Assembly (NCBI RefSeq): GCF_014237875.1
Contig: NZ_JACJVJ010000001.1
Span: 1,600,501 to 1,664,500 of the forward strand
Direction: 5' to 3'
Length of the DNA stretch: 64,000 nt
Origin: Parasphingopyxis marina
GTDB taxonomy: Bacteria > Pseudomonadota > Alphaproteobacteria > Sphingomonadales > Sphingomonadaceae
Shown: piece by piece, positions 1 through 9,106 of the stretch
Layout: every line of letters starts with the position of its first letter
Numbering within the stretch: position 1 is the first letter of the stretch
Translations under genes and position numbers: made by a program
The notes under the pieces: generated by a model
Seen by the model: the letters and a program-made list of their open reading frames with translations, nothing else
Told to the model about the DNA's origin: nothing
Databases searched by the model: none

Positions 1-1
1 C

Positions 2-1402
2 GAGCTTTCGACGAGCGAGAATGTCGCCGCGCGTTATGAAGCGTCGGGCTGGCACGTCACGAAATGCGATGGCCATGATCCCGACGCCGTCCGCTTCGCG
101 ATCGAAGAGGCGCTGGCCGATCCGCGGCCCTCGCTGATCGCCTGCAAGACGGTGATCGGCTATGGCGCACCCACCAAGCAGGGCACCTCGGCAACCCATG
201 GCGCGCCGCTCGGCGATGACGAAATCGCGGGCGCCCGCAAGGAGCTGGGCTGGGACGCGAAACCCTTCGCGATTCCGCCGGAGATCGAAGAGGCCTGGAA
301 GAAGGCGGGTCAGCGTTCGCGAAACGAGCACAAGGCCTGGGACGACAGATTCGCCAAATCGGCTGAAAAGGACGAGTTTGAGCGCCGGATGGCGGGAGAG
401 CTTCCCGCCGGTGACACGGCCATAAAGGCCTATTTCGACTCACTGGTCGCCGATCCGCCCAAGGTCGCCACGCGCAAGGCTTCGGAAATGGCGCTGACCG
501 CGATCAACGAGGCGCTGCCCGAGACGATCGGCGGGTCTGCCGACCTGACCGGCTCCAACAACACGAAAACCGGGGCTACCGCGCCGCTGACCGCTGACGA
601 TTATGGCGGCCGCTATATCTATTACGGTATCCGCGAATTCGGCATGTCGGCGGCGATGAATGGCATGGCGCTGCATGGCGGGGTGATCCCATATGGCGGG
701 ACTTTCCTGGTTTTTGCCGATTATTGCCGCCCGGCAATCCGGCTTTCGGCGCTTCAGCAGGTGCGCGTCGTCTATGTGATGACGCACGATTCCATCGGAC
801 TTGGTGAAGACGGGCCGACCCACCAGCCGATCGAGCATCTCGCATCCTTGCGCGCAATGCCCAATCTCCACGTCTATCGCCCGGCCGATGCGCTGGAAAC
901 CGCCGAATGCTGGGCCTTGTCGCTGAAACGCAAGGACGGCCCTTCGCTGCTCGCGCTCAGCCGACAGAATCTTCCGCCCGTGCGTTTCGATGCCTCGGAA
1001 AATCTCTGCGCCAGGGGCGCTTATCGGTTGAAGGCCGCGGAAAAGGATCGCCGCGTCGTCCTGCTGGCATCCGGTTCGGAAGTTTCGCTGGCACTCGAGG
1101 TCGCCCAAAGCCTTGAAGCCCAAGGCCATGGCGCCGATGTCGTATCGATGCCGAGCTGGGAAGAATTCGCCGCGCAGGACGATGCCTATAAGGCCGACGT
1201 GCTGGCGACCGGCAGCGACGTCTTACGGGTTTCGATCGAAGCCGGTGCCACATTCGGCTGGGAACGCTATACGGGTACCGACGGACTCAATATCGGGATC
1301 GACCGGTTCGGCGCTTCGGCGCCTGCCGACAAATTGTTCGAATATTTCGGGCTGACGGAAGCGGCGATTACGCCACGGATCCTGTCGGCACTCAAGAGCT
1401 AA
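2..1402 (+). CDS. tkt: Transketolase, 3' part (N-terminus outside window)
   Basis: Transketolase moves two-carbon ketol units between sugar phosphates in the pentose phosphate pathway, using thiamine diphosphate. The open frame runs in from the window edge, and 466 residues are visible of about 650 expected, so roughly the first 190 are missing. What is seen is the end of the ThDP-binding domain, then the pyrimidine-binding domain with GSADLTGSN, EFGMSAAMNGMALHGG and HDSIGLGEDGPTHQPIEHL, and the C-terminal domain to the stop. Only 15 bp separate it from gap, with AGGGAG as ribosome binding site for gap, so it is probably cotranscribed with gap and pgk. Identity is secure; the true start cannot be seen. 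Confidence 0.97.
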   Translation, partial: ELSTSENVAARYEASGWHVTKCDGHDPDAVRFAIEEALADPRPSLIACKTVIGYGAPTKQGTSATHGAPLGDDEIAGARKELGWDAKPFAIPPEIEEAWKKAGQRSRNEHKAWDDRFAKSAEKDEFERRMAGELPAGDTAIKAYFDSLVADPPKVATRKASEMALTAINEALPETIGGSADLTGSNNTKTGATAPLTADDYGGRYIYYGIREFGMSAAMNGMALHGGVIPYGGTFLVFADYCRPAIRLSALQQVRVVYVMTHDSIGLGEDGPTHQPIEHLASLRAMPNLHVYRPADALETAECWALSLKRKDGPSLLALSRQNLPPVRFDASENLCARGAYRLKAAEKDRRVVLLASGSEVSLALEVAQSLEAQGHGADVVSMPSWEEFAAQDDAYKADVLATGSDVLRVSIEAGATFGWERYTGTDGLNIGIDRFGASAPADKLFEYFGLTEAAITPRILSALKS

Positions 1403-1417
1403 AGGGAGACTTCATCC

Positions 1418-2428
1418 ATGGCAGTCAAAGTTGCGATTAACGGTTTCGGTCGGATCGGGCGGCTCGTCGCCCGCGCCATTCTCGAACGTCCCGATTGCGG
1501 GCTCGAACTCGTGGCGATCAACGATCTCGCCGATGCCGAAGCGAACGCGCTGCTGTTCAAGCGCGATTCCGTCCATGGCGCCTTTGACGGCGAAGTGGGG
1601 GCCGAAAGCGGCGCGGTGATCGTCAACGGCAAGCGGATTGCGGTGACCGCCGAGCGCGACCCCGCCCAGTTGCCCCATGGCGACAATAATGTCGATATCG
1701 CCTTGGAATGTACGGGTTTTTTCGCCGACAAGGAAAAGGCGAGCGCGCATCTGACTGCCGGCGCCAAGCGCGTCCTGATCTCCGCTCCTGCTAAAAATGT
1801 AGATAAGACAATTGTTTATGGTGTGAATCATGAGACTTTGTCTGAAGCGGATACGGTCGTTTCCAACGCCTCGTGCACGACCAACTGCCTGGCGCCCGTC
1901 GCCAAGGTGCTGCATGACACGGTCGGCATCGAACGCGGGCTGATGACGACGATCCACAGCTACACCAACGACCAGAAAATCCTCGACCAGATTCACGGCG
2001 ACATGCGCCGGGCCCGCGCCGCGGCGATGTCGATGATCCCGACGACGACCGGCGCCGCCCGCGCGGTCGGACTCGTCCTGCCGGAACTTGCCGGCAAGCT
2101 CGACGGCTCGTCGGTCCGCGTGCCGACCCCGAATGTCAGCCTGATCGATCTCGTCTTCACGCCGTCGCGCGACACGAGCGTCGAGGAAGTGAACGACGTC
2201 TTGAAGTCAGCCGCGACGTCAGGCCCGCTCCACGGCGTGCTTGCTTATACCGACGAGCCGCTGGTCTCGATCGACTTCAATCATGATCCGGCAAGTTCGA
2301 CGATCGACAGCCTGGAAACCGCGGTCATCGAAGGCAAGCTCGTCCGCGTCGTTTCCTGGTACGACAATGAATGGGGCTTCTCGAACCGCATGGTCGATAC
2401 CGCCGGCGTGATGGCGGGCCTTCTCTAA
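1418..2428 (+). CDS. gap: Type I glyceraldehyde-3-phosphate dehydrogenase
   Basis: Oxidises and phosphorylates glyceraldehyde 3-phosphate to 1,3-bisphosphoglycerate with NAD in the cytosol. At 336 aa it is the usual length. The N-terminal Rossmann domain opens with INGFGRIGR (residues 8-16), and the catalytic cysteine is Cys153 in SNASCTTNC, followed by the C-terminal domain with the [11 protein letters not shown] signature. It lies between tkt and pgk, both on the same strand. One oddity is that codons 123-146 (positions 1784-1855) are strikingly AT-rich with A/T third positions, unlike the rest of the gene (see findings). Confidence 0.97.
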   Translation: MAVKVAINGFGRIGRLVARAILERPDCGLELVAINDLADAEANALLFKRDSVHGAFDGEVGAESGAVIVNGKRIAVTAERDPAQLPHGDNNVDIALECTGFFADKEKASAHLTAGAKRVLISAPAKNVDKTIVYGVNHETLSEADTVVSNASCTTNCLAPVAKVLHDTVGIERGLMTTIHSYTNDQKILDQIHGDMRRARAAAMSMIPTTTGAARAVGLVLPELAGKLDGSSVRVPTPNVSLIDLVFTPSRDTSVEEVNDVLKSAATSGPLHGVLAYTDEPLVSIDFNHDPASSTIDSLETAVIEGKLVRVVSWYDNEWGFSNRMVDTAGVMAGLL

Positions 2429-2442
2429 GCCTAGGGGAAGCT

Positions 2443-2465
2443 GCGGATAACCGCGGAAAACCGCG
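2443..2465 (+). promoter_or_regulatory. Two small overlapping hairpins between gap and pgk
   Basis: GCGG (2443-2446), loop ATAA, CCGC (2451-2454) can pair, and CGCGG (2452-2456), loop AAAA, CCGCG (2461-2465) can pair instead. The two share bases and so are mutually exclusive. No T-run follows, so this is not an intrinsic terminator. It may act as a processing or stability element in a gap-pgk transcript. The function is a guess. Confidence 0.3.
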
Positions 2466-2485
2466 AAAAGGAAAGGGGTGGCGTC

Positions 2486-3685
2486 ATGACGTCATTTCGG
2501 ACGCTTGACGATCTGGATGCGGTCTCCGGCAAGCGCGCGCTCGTCCGCGTGGATCTCAACGTGCCGATGGCCGGCGGCCAGGTGACCGACGATACGCGAC
2601 TTCGCGCGGTCGTTGCCACCGTCGCGGAGCTGGCGGACAAAGGCGCGATCGTGCTTTTACTCGCGCATTTCGGCCGACCCAAGGGCGCGGTGGTTCCGGA
2701 AATGTCGCTGGAACCCGTGGTTCCCGCGCTTTCCCGCATTCTTGGCCGTGACGTCACATTTGTCGAGGATTGCCAGGGCGTGGCGGCGCAAGCCGCGGTG
2801 GCGGGCCTTGCGCCCGGTTCGGTCTGCGTTCTTGAAAATACACGCTTTCATGCGGGCGAGGAGGCGAATGACGCCACATTCGCGCAGGCCATGGCGAAGC
2901 TCGGCGACTTTTACGTAAATGACGCCTTTTCCGCCGCGCACCGTGCCCATGCGTCGACCGAGGGCCTGACCCATCTGCTCCCGGCCTTTGCCGGCCGCGC
3001 GCTGCAGGCGGAGCTCGTGGCGCTCGAGAAAGCGCTGGGCAGTCCCGAGCATCCAGTCGCCGCGGTCGTGGGTGGCGCCAAGGTGTCAACCAAATTGGAG
3101 GTTCTCAGGCACCTCGTTGCCAAGGTCGATCACCTGATCATCGGCGGAGGCATGGCCAATACGTTCCTCGCCGCGCGTGGCGTCAACGTCGGAAAATCGC
3201 TGTGCGAGCATGATCTTACCGAAACCGCGGAAGCGATCCTGGCGGCCGCGGACCAGGCCGATTGCACGGTCCACCTGCCGTATGACGTCGTGACGTCAAA
3301 GGAATTTGCCGCCAATCCGCCAACCCGCACCGTAAACGTTCATGAAGTCGCCGAGGACGAGATGATCCTGGATATCGGCCCGGCCGCGGTCGAGGCGCTG
3401 GCCGATGTTCTCAAGACCTGCCGAACGGTTGTTTGGAACGGCCCGCTCGGTGCCTTCGAAACGCCGCCCTTCGATGCCGCCACCGTGGCGCTGGCGAAAA
3501 CCGCTGCCGCGCTCACCCGCGAAGGCTCGCTGGTCTCGGTTGCCGGGGGCGGTGACACCGTGGCGGCACTGAACCATGCCGGCGTCACAAGTGACTTCAC
3601 GTTCGTTTCGACCGCCGGGGGCGCCTTCCTCGAATGGATGGAGGGCAAGGAACTGCCCGGCGTGAAAGCGCTCGAAGGAAATTGA
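2486..3685 (+). CDS. pgk: Phosphoglycerate kinase
   Basis: Transfers the acyl phosphate of 1,3-bisphosphoglycerate to ADP in glycolysis, or the reverse in gluconeogenesis. The 399 aa length is typical. Visible family motifs are RVDLNVPM near residue 20, [10 protein letters not shown] near residue 70, the [10 protein letters not shown] nucleotide-domain segment in mid-protein, and GGGDTVAAL near the C-terminus. The ATG is preceded by the purine-rich run AAAAGGAAAGGGG. It sits 57 bp after gap on the same strand, consistent with a tkt-gap-pgk unit. Confidence 0.97.
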   Translation: MTSFRTLDDLDAVSGKRALVRVDLNVPMAGGQVTDDTRLRAVVATVAELADKGAIVLLLAHFGRPKGAVVPEMSLEPVVPALSRILGRDVTFVEDCQGVAAQAAVAGLAPGSVCVLENTRFHAGEEANDATFAQAMAKLGDFYVNDAFSAAHRAHASTEGLTHLLPAFAGRALQAELVALEKALGSPEHPVAAVVGGAKVSTKLEVLRHLVAKVDHLIIGGGMANTFLAARGVNVGKSLCEHDLTETAEAILAAADQADCTVHLPYDVVTSKEFAANPPTRTVNVHEVAEDEMILDIGPAAVEALADVLKTCRTVVWNGPLGAFETPPFDAATVALAKTAAALTREGSLVSVAGGGDTVAALNHAGVTSDFTFVSTAGGAFLEWMEGKELPGVKALEGN

Positions 3686-3802
3686 CACGGCACAGCCGAT
3701 CGGTGGGAAGGCGGCACGATCCTGTCGCCATGCGACGCCGGTCGAAGGAACCGCCGATGAAGCGGGAAACGGAAACCCGAATTTCGGCGGGCGGTCGGCA
3801 CA

Positions 3803-3846
3803 GCGTTTCCATATCTTTCCTGGAACGGCTGCCGGATCGGAAACGC
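3803..3846. repeat. Inverted repeat in the pgk-aldolase gap
   Basis: GCGTTTCC (3803-3810) is matched by GGAAACGC (3839-3846) with a 28-nt loop. The 291-bp gap between pgk and the aldolase gene contains no convincing gene. Its last part (about 3917-3970) is AT-richer and probably holds the aldolase promoter, but I cannot assign -35 and -10 boxes. The repeat may be chance. Confidence 0.25.
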
Positions 3847-3976
3847 GTATTTTCCGATCTCGATTTCCTGGTGCCGGAGACCTCCTGGGCCCGTTGCCGA
3901 GCGGGGCGGCTTCTTCTATCAAAATAGCCGAATCCGGATATTCCGAATCCCATATTCTCGAACTTAGGGGACTTTT

Positions 3977-4873
3977 TTGATGTTTGATCCGAAGATGATG
4001 GCCCAAATCACTGAAGGTGATGGCTTTATTGCCGCATTGGACCAGAGCGGCGGGTCGACGCCCAAGGCTCTGGCGGGTTACGGCATTTCGGAAGACGCCT
4101 ATGCGAGCGAGGAGGAGATGTTCGGTCTCATCCACGATATGCGCGTCCGCATCATCACCTCGCCCTCTTTTGCCAGCGGCAAGGTGATCGGGGCGATCCT
4201 GTTCGAAAAGACGATGGACGGCGAAGCCGACGGCAAGCCCGTGCCGACGGCGCTCTGGGATCGCGGCGTCGTTCCGTTCCTGAAGGTCGACAAGGGGTTG
4301 GAGGACGAAGCCGACGGCGTGCAGATGATGAAGCCGATGCCCGATCTCGATGCGCTGCTCGAACGGGCCAATGCCAAGGGCGTGTTCGGCACGAAAATGC
4401 GTTCGGTGATCAACAAGGCCTCGCCGAGCGGCATCGCCGCCATCGTTACCCAGCAGTTCAAGGTTGCCAATCAGATCCTCGATCATGGCTTGATGCCGAT
4501 CGTCGAGCCCGAAGTGTCGATCAAGAGCCCGGAGCGCGCCGAATGCGACGCGATCCTGAAGGACGAACTGGTCAAGGCGCTCGACGCGCTGCCGGAGGAT
4601 CGCCAGGTCATGCTCAAACTGTCGATCCCGGCCGAGCCCGATCTTTATGCCTCGATTGTCGATCACCCGCGGGTCGCGCGGATTGTGGCGCTTTCGGGCG
4701 GCTTTTCCTGCGACGAAGCCTGTTCCGAACTGGCCAGGAATCGCGGCATGATCGCGAGCTTCTCGCGCGCGCTGCTACAGGATCTTCGGCATCAGATGGA
4801 CGATGCGGAATTTGATCGCACGCTGGGCGCGGCTATCGACAAGATTTATCGGGCATCCACCGTCAAAGCCTGA
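3977..4873 (+). CDS. fda: Class I fructose-bisphosphate aldolase
   Basis: Cleaves or forms fructose 1,6-bisphosphate through a Schiff-base lysine, without a metal ion. At 298 aa it fits the bacterial class I family typified by the staphylococcal enzyme, not the larger metal-dependent class II FbaA. Seen directly are the N-terminal segment IAALDQSGGSTPKAL, the middle segment FGTKMRSVI and VMLKLSIP, whose lysine is in the expected Schiff-base strand. The 291-bp gap upstream suggests its own promoter. Together with tkt, gap and pgk it makes a compact sugar-phosphate cluster. Confidence 0.93.
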   Translation: MMFDPKMMAQITEGDGFIAALDQSGGSTPKALAGYGISEDAYASEEEMFGLIHDMRVRIITSPSFASGKVIGAILFEKTMDGEADGKPVPTALWDRGVVPFLKVDKGLEDEADGVQMMKPMPDLDALLERANAKGVFGTKMRSVINKASPSGIAAIVTQQFKVANQILDHGLMPIVEPEVSIKSPERAECDAILKDELVKALDALPEDRQVMLKLSIPAEPDLYASIVDHPRVARIVALSGGFSCDEACSELARNRGMIASFSRALLQDLRHQMDDAEFDRTLGAAIDKIYRASTVKA

Positions 4874-4899
4874 AAATAGGCTCGTCGGGGCCGTCCCGT

Positions 4900-5277
4900 T
4901 CAGAGGCCGCCGTCAAATTCGAAAGCAAAGCGGTAGGATTCGGGCAGCGGTTCGCCGCTTCCCGCTTCGGGCAACACTGAAACCAGCGTCAACGCGCCGT
5001 CGGCGACCTGTTGGGGCTCACCCGATACCAGATCCATGGTTTGCGCCCATGCGCCGCCGGTAACCTCTACCCTTAACACCACGCGCCCCTCCCAAACGCA
5101 TGCCGTGCCGCGCGGGCACCGGCTGTCTTCGATTACCTGGATCGGCATTACGTTCGGCCCGTCCACGAAAATCGTATCGCCCAATCGCGCCATGCCGTCT
5201 TCGCGCGTCGGCTCGGCGGAGGGCGTCGCGCAGGCTGAGGTCGCCGCCATCATCAAGGTCAGGATTATCCGTTTCAT
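4900..5277 (-). CDS. Small putative lipoprotein with CP-x(4)-CVW motif
   Basis: An uncharacterised exported protein of 125 aa. The start is placed at 5277 because AAGGAAG lies 8 nt upstream of this ATG and the protein then opens with a signal sequence MKRIILTLMMAATSAC. The T-S-A-C ending resembles a lipobox with an atypical -3 residue. The body carries DSRCPRGTACVWEG, a two-cysteine motif I recognise from other small exported hypothetical proteins, then beta-rich sequence. It is convergent with the aldolase gene and divergent from thiE. The lipid anchor is an inference, and a disulphide between the two cysteines is possible. Function unknown. Confidence 0.75.
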   Translation of the reverse strand: MKRIILTLMMAATSACATPSAEPTREDGMARLGDTIFVDGPNVMPIQVIEDSRCPRGTACVWEGRVVLRVEVTGGAWAQTMDLVSGEPQQVADGALTLVSVLPEAGSGEPLPESYRFAFEFDGGL

Positions 5278-5367
5278 GCCGCACTTCCTTATACCATGGC
5301 GCTGCACGCCGGATGAACAGTGAAAACCGCCTTCCGTTCGCTACCGGCTTGGCGCTAGGGGAGGGGC

Positions 5368-5994
5368 ATGACTCATCCCCGTTGCCAGCTCTACCTTATT
5401 TCCCCGCTCGATGTCGGTGGCGATTTCGCCAAACGGCTGGAGCGCGCGCTCGATGCCGGGCCGGTTTCGGCCTTCCAGTTTCGCATCAAGGATATCGACG
5501 AACACGAAGCGGCGCGGCTGGCAGAACCCCTGCAGGCGATCTGCGCGGAGCGCGAGGTAGCCTTCATCGTCAACGATTCGCCGAATCTCGCCAGGCGGCT
5601 GGGCGCGGACGGCGTCCATATCGGCCGGTCGGACGGGAGCATTGCCGAAGCGCGGGCGCTGCTGGGGCCCGGGGTCCAGATTGGCGCGACCTGCCATGAC
5701 AGCCGGCATTTCGCGATGGAGGCCGGTGAGGCGGGGGCCGATTATGTGGCCTTCGGGGCTTTCTATCCGAGCGGCACCAAGGAGACGGTGCACCGGCCGG
5801 ATCCCGATATCCTCACCTGGTGGTCGACCATGTTCGTGCTGCCCTGCGTGGCCATCGGCGGAATCACCGCTGACAATGCCGCGCCGCTGGTTGAGGCGGG
5901 GGCCGATTTCATCGCCGTCAGCGGTGCCGTGTGGAACCATCCCGATGGCGAGGCCGCCGGGGTTCGTGCCTTTGCCGATGTGCTGAACGGCTAG
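5368..5994 (+). CDS. thiE: Thiamine-phosphate synthase
   Basis: Joins hydroxymethylpyrimidine diphosphate and thiazole phosphate to make thiamine phosphate. At 208 aa it has the TIM-barrel length of ThiE. Family landmarks are FQFRIKD (the QxRxK strand), VNDSPNLARRLGADGVHIG, GAFYPSGTKE (the phosphate-binding TK segment) and VAIGGITADN. The usual GQ after GVHxG is GR here. A strong GGGGAGGGG ribosome binding site precedes the ATG. I saw no TPP riboswitch in the short upstream region. It stands apart from other thi genes, as is common in this group. Confidence 0.88.
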   Translation: MTHPRCQLYLISPLDVGGDFAKRLERALDAGPVSAFQFRIKDIDEHEAARLAEPLQAICAEREVAFIVNDSPNLARRLGADGVHIGRSDGSIAEARALLGPGVQIGATCHDSRHFAMEAGEAGADYVAFGAFYPSGTKETVHRPDPDILTWWSTMFVLPCVAIGGITADNAAPLVEAGADFIAVSGAVWNHPDGEAAGVRAFADVLNG

Positions 5995-6003
5995 ACGCTC
6001 CAG

Positions 6004-6198
6004 CTACACTCCCACGTCGTCCTCGCGCCGACCGATCGTGAAGGCGACGGCCTTGCGCATCAGCGACGCGCGATAGCTTTCCGACTGGAGCTCGAAGGGC
6101 TCGTCCTCGATCTTCCGGAGCCGTCCGGGAATGCCTGCCAACCGGCCGAAAAGTCCGGCTGCGCGGGGGGAATTACGCTTACTCGGTATCATCTGCAT
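6004..6198 (-). CDS. Short uncharacterised protein
   Basis: A 64-aa basic protein with no membrane segment and no motif I recognise. AAAGG lies just upstream, closer to optimal spacing for the second Met (6192) than the first (6198), so the product may be 62 aa. It is convergent with thiE and divergent from efp. A GCCTAGT/ACTAGGC inverted repeat sits immediately upstream. It could be a conserved hypothetical of this lineage or a spurious frame, and codon use is compatible with coding. Confidence 0.45.
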   Translation of the reverse strand: MQMIPSKRNSPRAAGLFGRLAGIPGRLRKIEDEPFELQSESYRASLMRKAVAFTIGRREDDVGV

Positions 6199-6205
6199 TA
6201 CCTTT

Positions 6206-6228
6206 GCCTAGTGATCCGAAAACTAGGC
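6206..6228. promoter_or_regulatory. Inverted repeat GCCTAGT-N9-ACTAGGC
   Basis: A perfect 7-bp inverted repeat with a 9-nt spacer lies between the divergent short gene (start 6198) and efp. It is only 7 bp upstream of the short gene and about 110 bp from efp. It could be an operator or a 5' hairpin. Function not known. Confidence 0.35.
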
Positions 6229-6339
6229 GAATCGCGCTTTGCCGTATTGGACGGATACGACAGAAATTTCGGCTGCTTGTGGCGGCGTCCAAGCGCTGGT
6301 AGAGCGCGCGCCTGCTCTTTCTAAACAAGCGAGACACCC

Positions 6340-6903
6340 ATGAAGATCAGCGGCGTGGACATTCGTCCCGGCAATATCATCGAATATGAAGGCGGCCTGT
6401 GGCGCGCCGTGAAGATCCAGCACACCCAGCCCGGCAAGGGCGGCGCCTATATGCAGGTCGAGATGAAGAACCTTATCGACGGCCGCAAGAACAACGTCCG
6501 CTTCCGTTCGGCCGAAACGGTCGAAAAGGTGCGTCTCGACACCCGCGAATACCAGTTCCTGTTCGCCGAGGGCGATATGCTGACCTTTATGGACAAGGAA
6601 AGTTTCGAGCAGATCGAACTTCCCGCCGACATGCTGGGCGATGCCGCGGCCTTCCTGCAGGACGGGATGGACGTGATGCTGGAGCTTTACGAGGAAAAGC
6701 CGATCTCGGTGCAGCTGCCCGACCAGGTGGAGGCCGAGATCGTAGAGGCCGACGCCGTGGTGAAAGGGCAAACCGCTTCATCTTCCTACAAGCCCGCGAT
6801 CCTCGACAATGGCGTGCGCGTCATGGTGCCGCCGCATATCAGCGCGGGCACCCGCATCGTCGTCGACGTTTACGCGCAGGAATATGTGAAGAAGGCCGAA
6901 TAG
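6340..6903 (+). CDS. efp: Elongation factor P
   Basis: Binds ribosomes stalled at polyproline and promotes peptide bond formation. The 187 aa length and three-domain layout (KOW-like domain about 1-65, OB domains about 66-130 and 131-187) are standard. The loop that receives the modification in other bacteria reads QPGKGGAY, with lysine at residue 33, the type of site lysylated by EpmA where that enzyme exists; whether it is modified here cannot be seen. The C-terminal signature segment ending GTRIVVDV is present. The suhB-like gene follows after 31 bp. Confidence 0.96.
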   Translation: MKISGVDIRPGNIIEYEGGLWRAVKIQHTQPGKGGAYMQVEMKNLIDGRKNNVRFRSAETVEKVRLDTREYQFLFAEGDMLTFMDKESFEQIELPADMLGDAAAFLQDGMDVMLELYEEKPISVQLPDQVEAEIVEADAVVKGQTASSSYKPAILDNGVRVMVPPHISAGTRIVVDVYAQEYVKKAE

Positions 6904-6934
6904 CGGCCCGCCCGAAGGAAAAACCGGAAAACCC

Positions 6935-7750
6935 ATGCCAGCCCGTTCCGCCCTTATCACCGTCATGGACCGCGCCGCCCGCAAGGCGGGGCGCAGCCTT
7001 GCGCGCGACTTTACCGAGGTCGAGCATCTCCAGGTCTCGAAAAAGGGACCGGCGGATTTCGTCTCCAAGGCCGATATGCGCGCCGAACGCATCCTGTACG
7101 ACGAACTGCTCGCGGTTCGCCCGGGCTGGGGTTTTCTGCTGGAAGAAGCCGGCGTCATCGAAGGGGAGCCCGATATGCCGCGCTGGGTCGTCGATCCGCT
7201 CGACGGCACATCGAACTTCCTGCACGGCATCCCGCATTTCGCGATCTCGATCGGCGTCCAGCATCGCAACCCCGATGGCAGCTGGGGCGAGATCACCGCC
7301 GGCATGGTTTATCAGCCGCTGACCGACGAGGTCTTCTGGGCCGAAAAGGGCGGCGGGGCGTGGCTACACGACCGGCGGCTGCAGGTTTCGGCGCGGAGCC
7401 AGCTCGGCGATTCGCTGATCGCGACCGGCATTCCCTTCAAGGGCCATGGCGATCTGCCGCGCTTCGACGCGATCTTCAACGCGGTTGCGCCCGAAGTCGC
7501 CGGTATTCGCCGCTTCGGCTCGGCGGCGCTCGACCTTTCCTGGGTCGCGGCGGGCCGTTTCGACGGGTTTTGGGAAGAGCATCTGAATCCCTGGGACGTC
7601 GCGGCCGGTATCCTGATCGTGCGCGAGGCCAAGGGTTTCGTCACCGATTTTCGGGGCGGCAGCCAGCCGATCGAACGCAAGGAAATCCTGGCTGCCAATG
7701 ACGCGCTGCATTCCAAGCTGCACAAGCGGGTCGCGGGAGCGATCCGGTAA
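6935..7750 (+). CDS. suhB: Inositol monophosphatase family protein
   Basis: A magnesium-dependent phosphatase of the IMPase family, 271 aa. Metal-binding motifs are visible in order: the LLEEAG glutamate near residue 70, WVVDPLDGTSNFLHG (the DPxDGT motif) near residue 90, and WDVAAGILIV near residue 210. Substrates in this family include inositol phosphate, fructose 1,6-bisphosphate and PAP. In E. coli the SuhB homologue also takes part in rRNA antitermination, so the exact role here is uncertain. It is 31 bp downstream of efp and likely cotranscribed. Confidence 0.9.
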   Translation: MPARSALITVMDRAARKAGRSLARDFTEVEHLQVSKKGPADFVSKADMRAERILYDELLAVRPGWGFLLEEAGVIEGEPDMPRWVVDPLDGTSNFLHGIPHFAISIGVQHRNPDGSWGEITAGMVYQPLTDEVFWAEKGGGAWLHDRRLQVSARSQLGDSLIATGIPFKGHGDLPRFDAIFNAVAPEVAGIRRFGSAALDLSWVAAGRFDGFWEEHLNPWDVAAGILIVREAKGFVTDFRGGSQPIERKEILAANDALHSKLHKRVAGAIR

Positions 7751-7766
7751 GAGAATAGGGCTCGCC

Positions 7767-9002
7767 ATGCCATCCCGTCCCGCCGCCATTTTCGCTCTGG
7801 GCCTGCTGATGGCCACGCCGGCGATGGCGGAAGGCGAAACCTGGCGCGACGTGGGCCCCGCCGAAGAACGGGCCTTCGATCTCGAACGCCTGGATACCCT
7901 GACCCAAGCCTATCCCGATAGCGGCACGATGCTGCGCGCGATCATCGCGACGGCGCATCAGGTAGGCGACGGCGATGCCGTTCGCGGCGCGTTCGAGCGG
8001 TTCGCCGTGATGGGCGGCGGGCTTTCGGAAGGCAGTATGACGCTGGTTTCCGGCTATTTCGAGGAAGCACGCTGGGCGGCGCTGACGGCGACCGTCGCCG
8101 ACGGCCAGTCGCCTGTCGCGGCAAGCGAGGTCGTGGCGGCGGTTCCCGCCGACATCAATCTTGTCGAAGGCGTGGCTTGGGACAGCCGCCGCGCAACGCT
8201 TTACGCGGGATCGGTGGTCGAGCGCGGGCTGTACCGGCTCTCGGGCGAGACATGGGAACGCGTGCCGCTCCCGGAAAATAGCGGCAGCCTGTTCGGCATG
8301 GCTTATGATGCCGGTGCCGACACGCTCTGGCTGGTGTCCGGCGCCGCCGATCCCACGCCCGATCCCGACACCGCTTTTCGCGGGCTGATCGCCTATAGCC
8401 CCGAAAGCCGCTCGGCGCGGATGCTGGCGGCGCCCGGCGAAGGCGCGATGAGCGGCGATATCGCGCTCGGGCAAGACGGCAGCGTTTATGTGAGCAACAG
8501 CATCGGCGGGGCCATCTATCGCTGCCGGCCCGGCTGTTTGGCGCTCGAGACGATCGTCGAGCCGAACCGGTTTCGCAGTCCGCAGGGCATGGCCGTCTCT
8601 CTCGACGGAGCCTGGCTCTATGTCTCCGACTATAGCCATGGCCTGGCCGCTATCGATCTGGACACCGGCGCGATTTTCCGTGTCGCGGCCACGGCCGACA
8701 TGTTGCTCGACGGGATTGATGGGCTGCTTCCAGATGGCGGGGACCTGATCGCGATCCGCAACGGCAGCCTGCCGATGCAGATCATGCGATTGCAATTGTC
8801 CGAAGACGGGCTGCGCGTCGAACAAGCCACGGTGATCGAGCGCAACCATCCCGACTGGGGCGAGCCGACCCTCGGCGCGTTTCGCGGTGCGGAATTCCTC
8901 TATGTTTCGGACGCACAATGGGAACGTTTCGGGGCCGACGGCGCGCCCGATCCCGGGATTGCACCCCGGCCGACGCCGATCCGTTCCGTGCGCTTGCGCT
9001 GA
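7767..9002 (+). CDS. Secreted SMP-30/gluconolactonase-like beta-propeller protein
   Basis: Probably a periplasmic beta-propeller protein of 411 aa. The start at 7767 is chosen because it begins a clean signal peptide ([21 protein letters not shown], cleavage after AMA), whereas the longer frame starts inside suhB. The first 115 residues after the signal are helical and unassigned. From about residue 120 come repeating strand-turn units of the SMP-30/NHL kind, such as [31 protein letters not shown] and [20 protein letters not shown]. Substrate is unknown, and it could be a lactonase or a non-enzymatic propeller. It stands 16 bp after suhB and about 100 bp before nuoA. Confidence 0.75.
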   Translation: MPSRPAAIFALGLLMATPAMAEGETWRDVGPAEERAFDLERLDTLTQAYPDSGTMLRAIIATAHQVGDGDAVRGAFERFAVMGGGLSEGSMTLVSGYFEEARWAALTATVADGQSPVAASEVVAAVPADINLVEGVAWDSRRATLYAGSVVERGLYRLSGETWERVPLPENSGSLFGMAYDAGADTLWLVSGAADPTPDPDTAFRGLIAYSPESRSARMLAAPGEGAMSGDIALGQDGSVYVSNSIGGAIYRCRPGCLALETIVEPNRFRSPQGMAVSLDGAWLYVSDYSHGLAAIDLDTGAIFRVAATADMLLDGIDGLLPDGGDLIAIRNGSLPMQIMRLQLSEDGLRVEQATVIERNHPDWGEPTLGAFRGAEFLYVSDAQWERFGADGAPDPGIAPRPTPIRSVRLR

Positions 9003-9106
9003 TCCTCGAAAAACTGGCGGATTTTGCCGCCTGCCGCCCTTGCCCCCACGGGTTCATCCCCCTAAAAGCGCGAGCGAATTCAACACCCGACCGCGAGTCC
9101 GAAACC

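Noticed and set aside
3634-3927. 97-codon frame between pgk and the aldolase gene
   Set aside because: It begins inside pgk, is Arg-rich and has no ribosome binding site or recognisable protein features.
5308-5367. Possible TPP riboswitch upstream of thiE
   Set aside because: The region is too short and lacks the conserved thi-box elements.
9003-9106. Promoter for the nuo operon
   Set aside because: The gap is suited to a promoter, but no -35/-10 pair was convincing enough to list.
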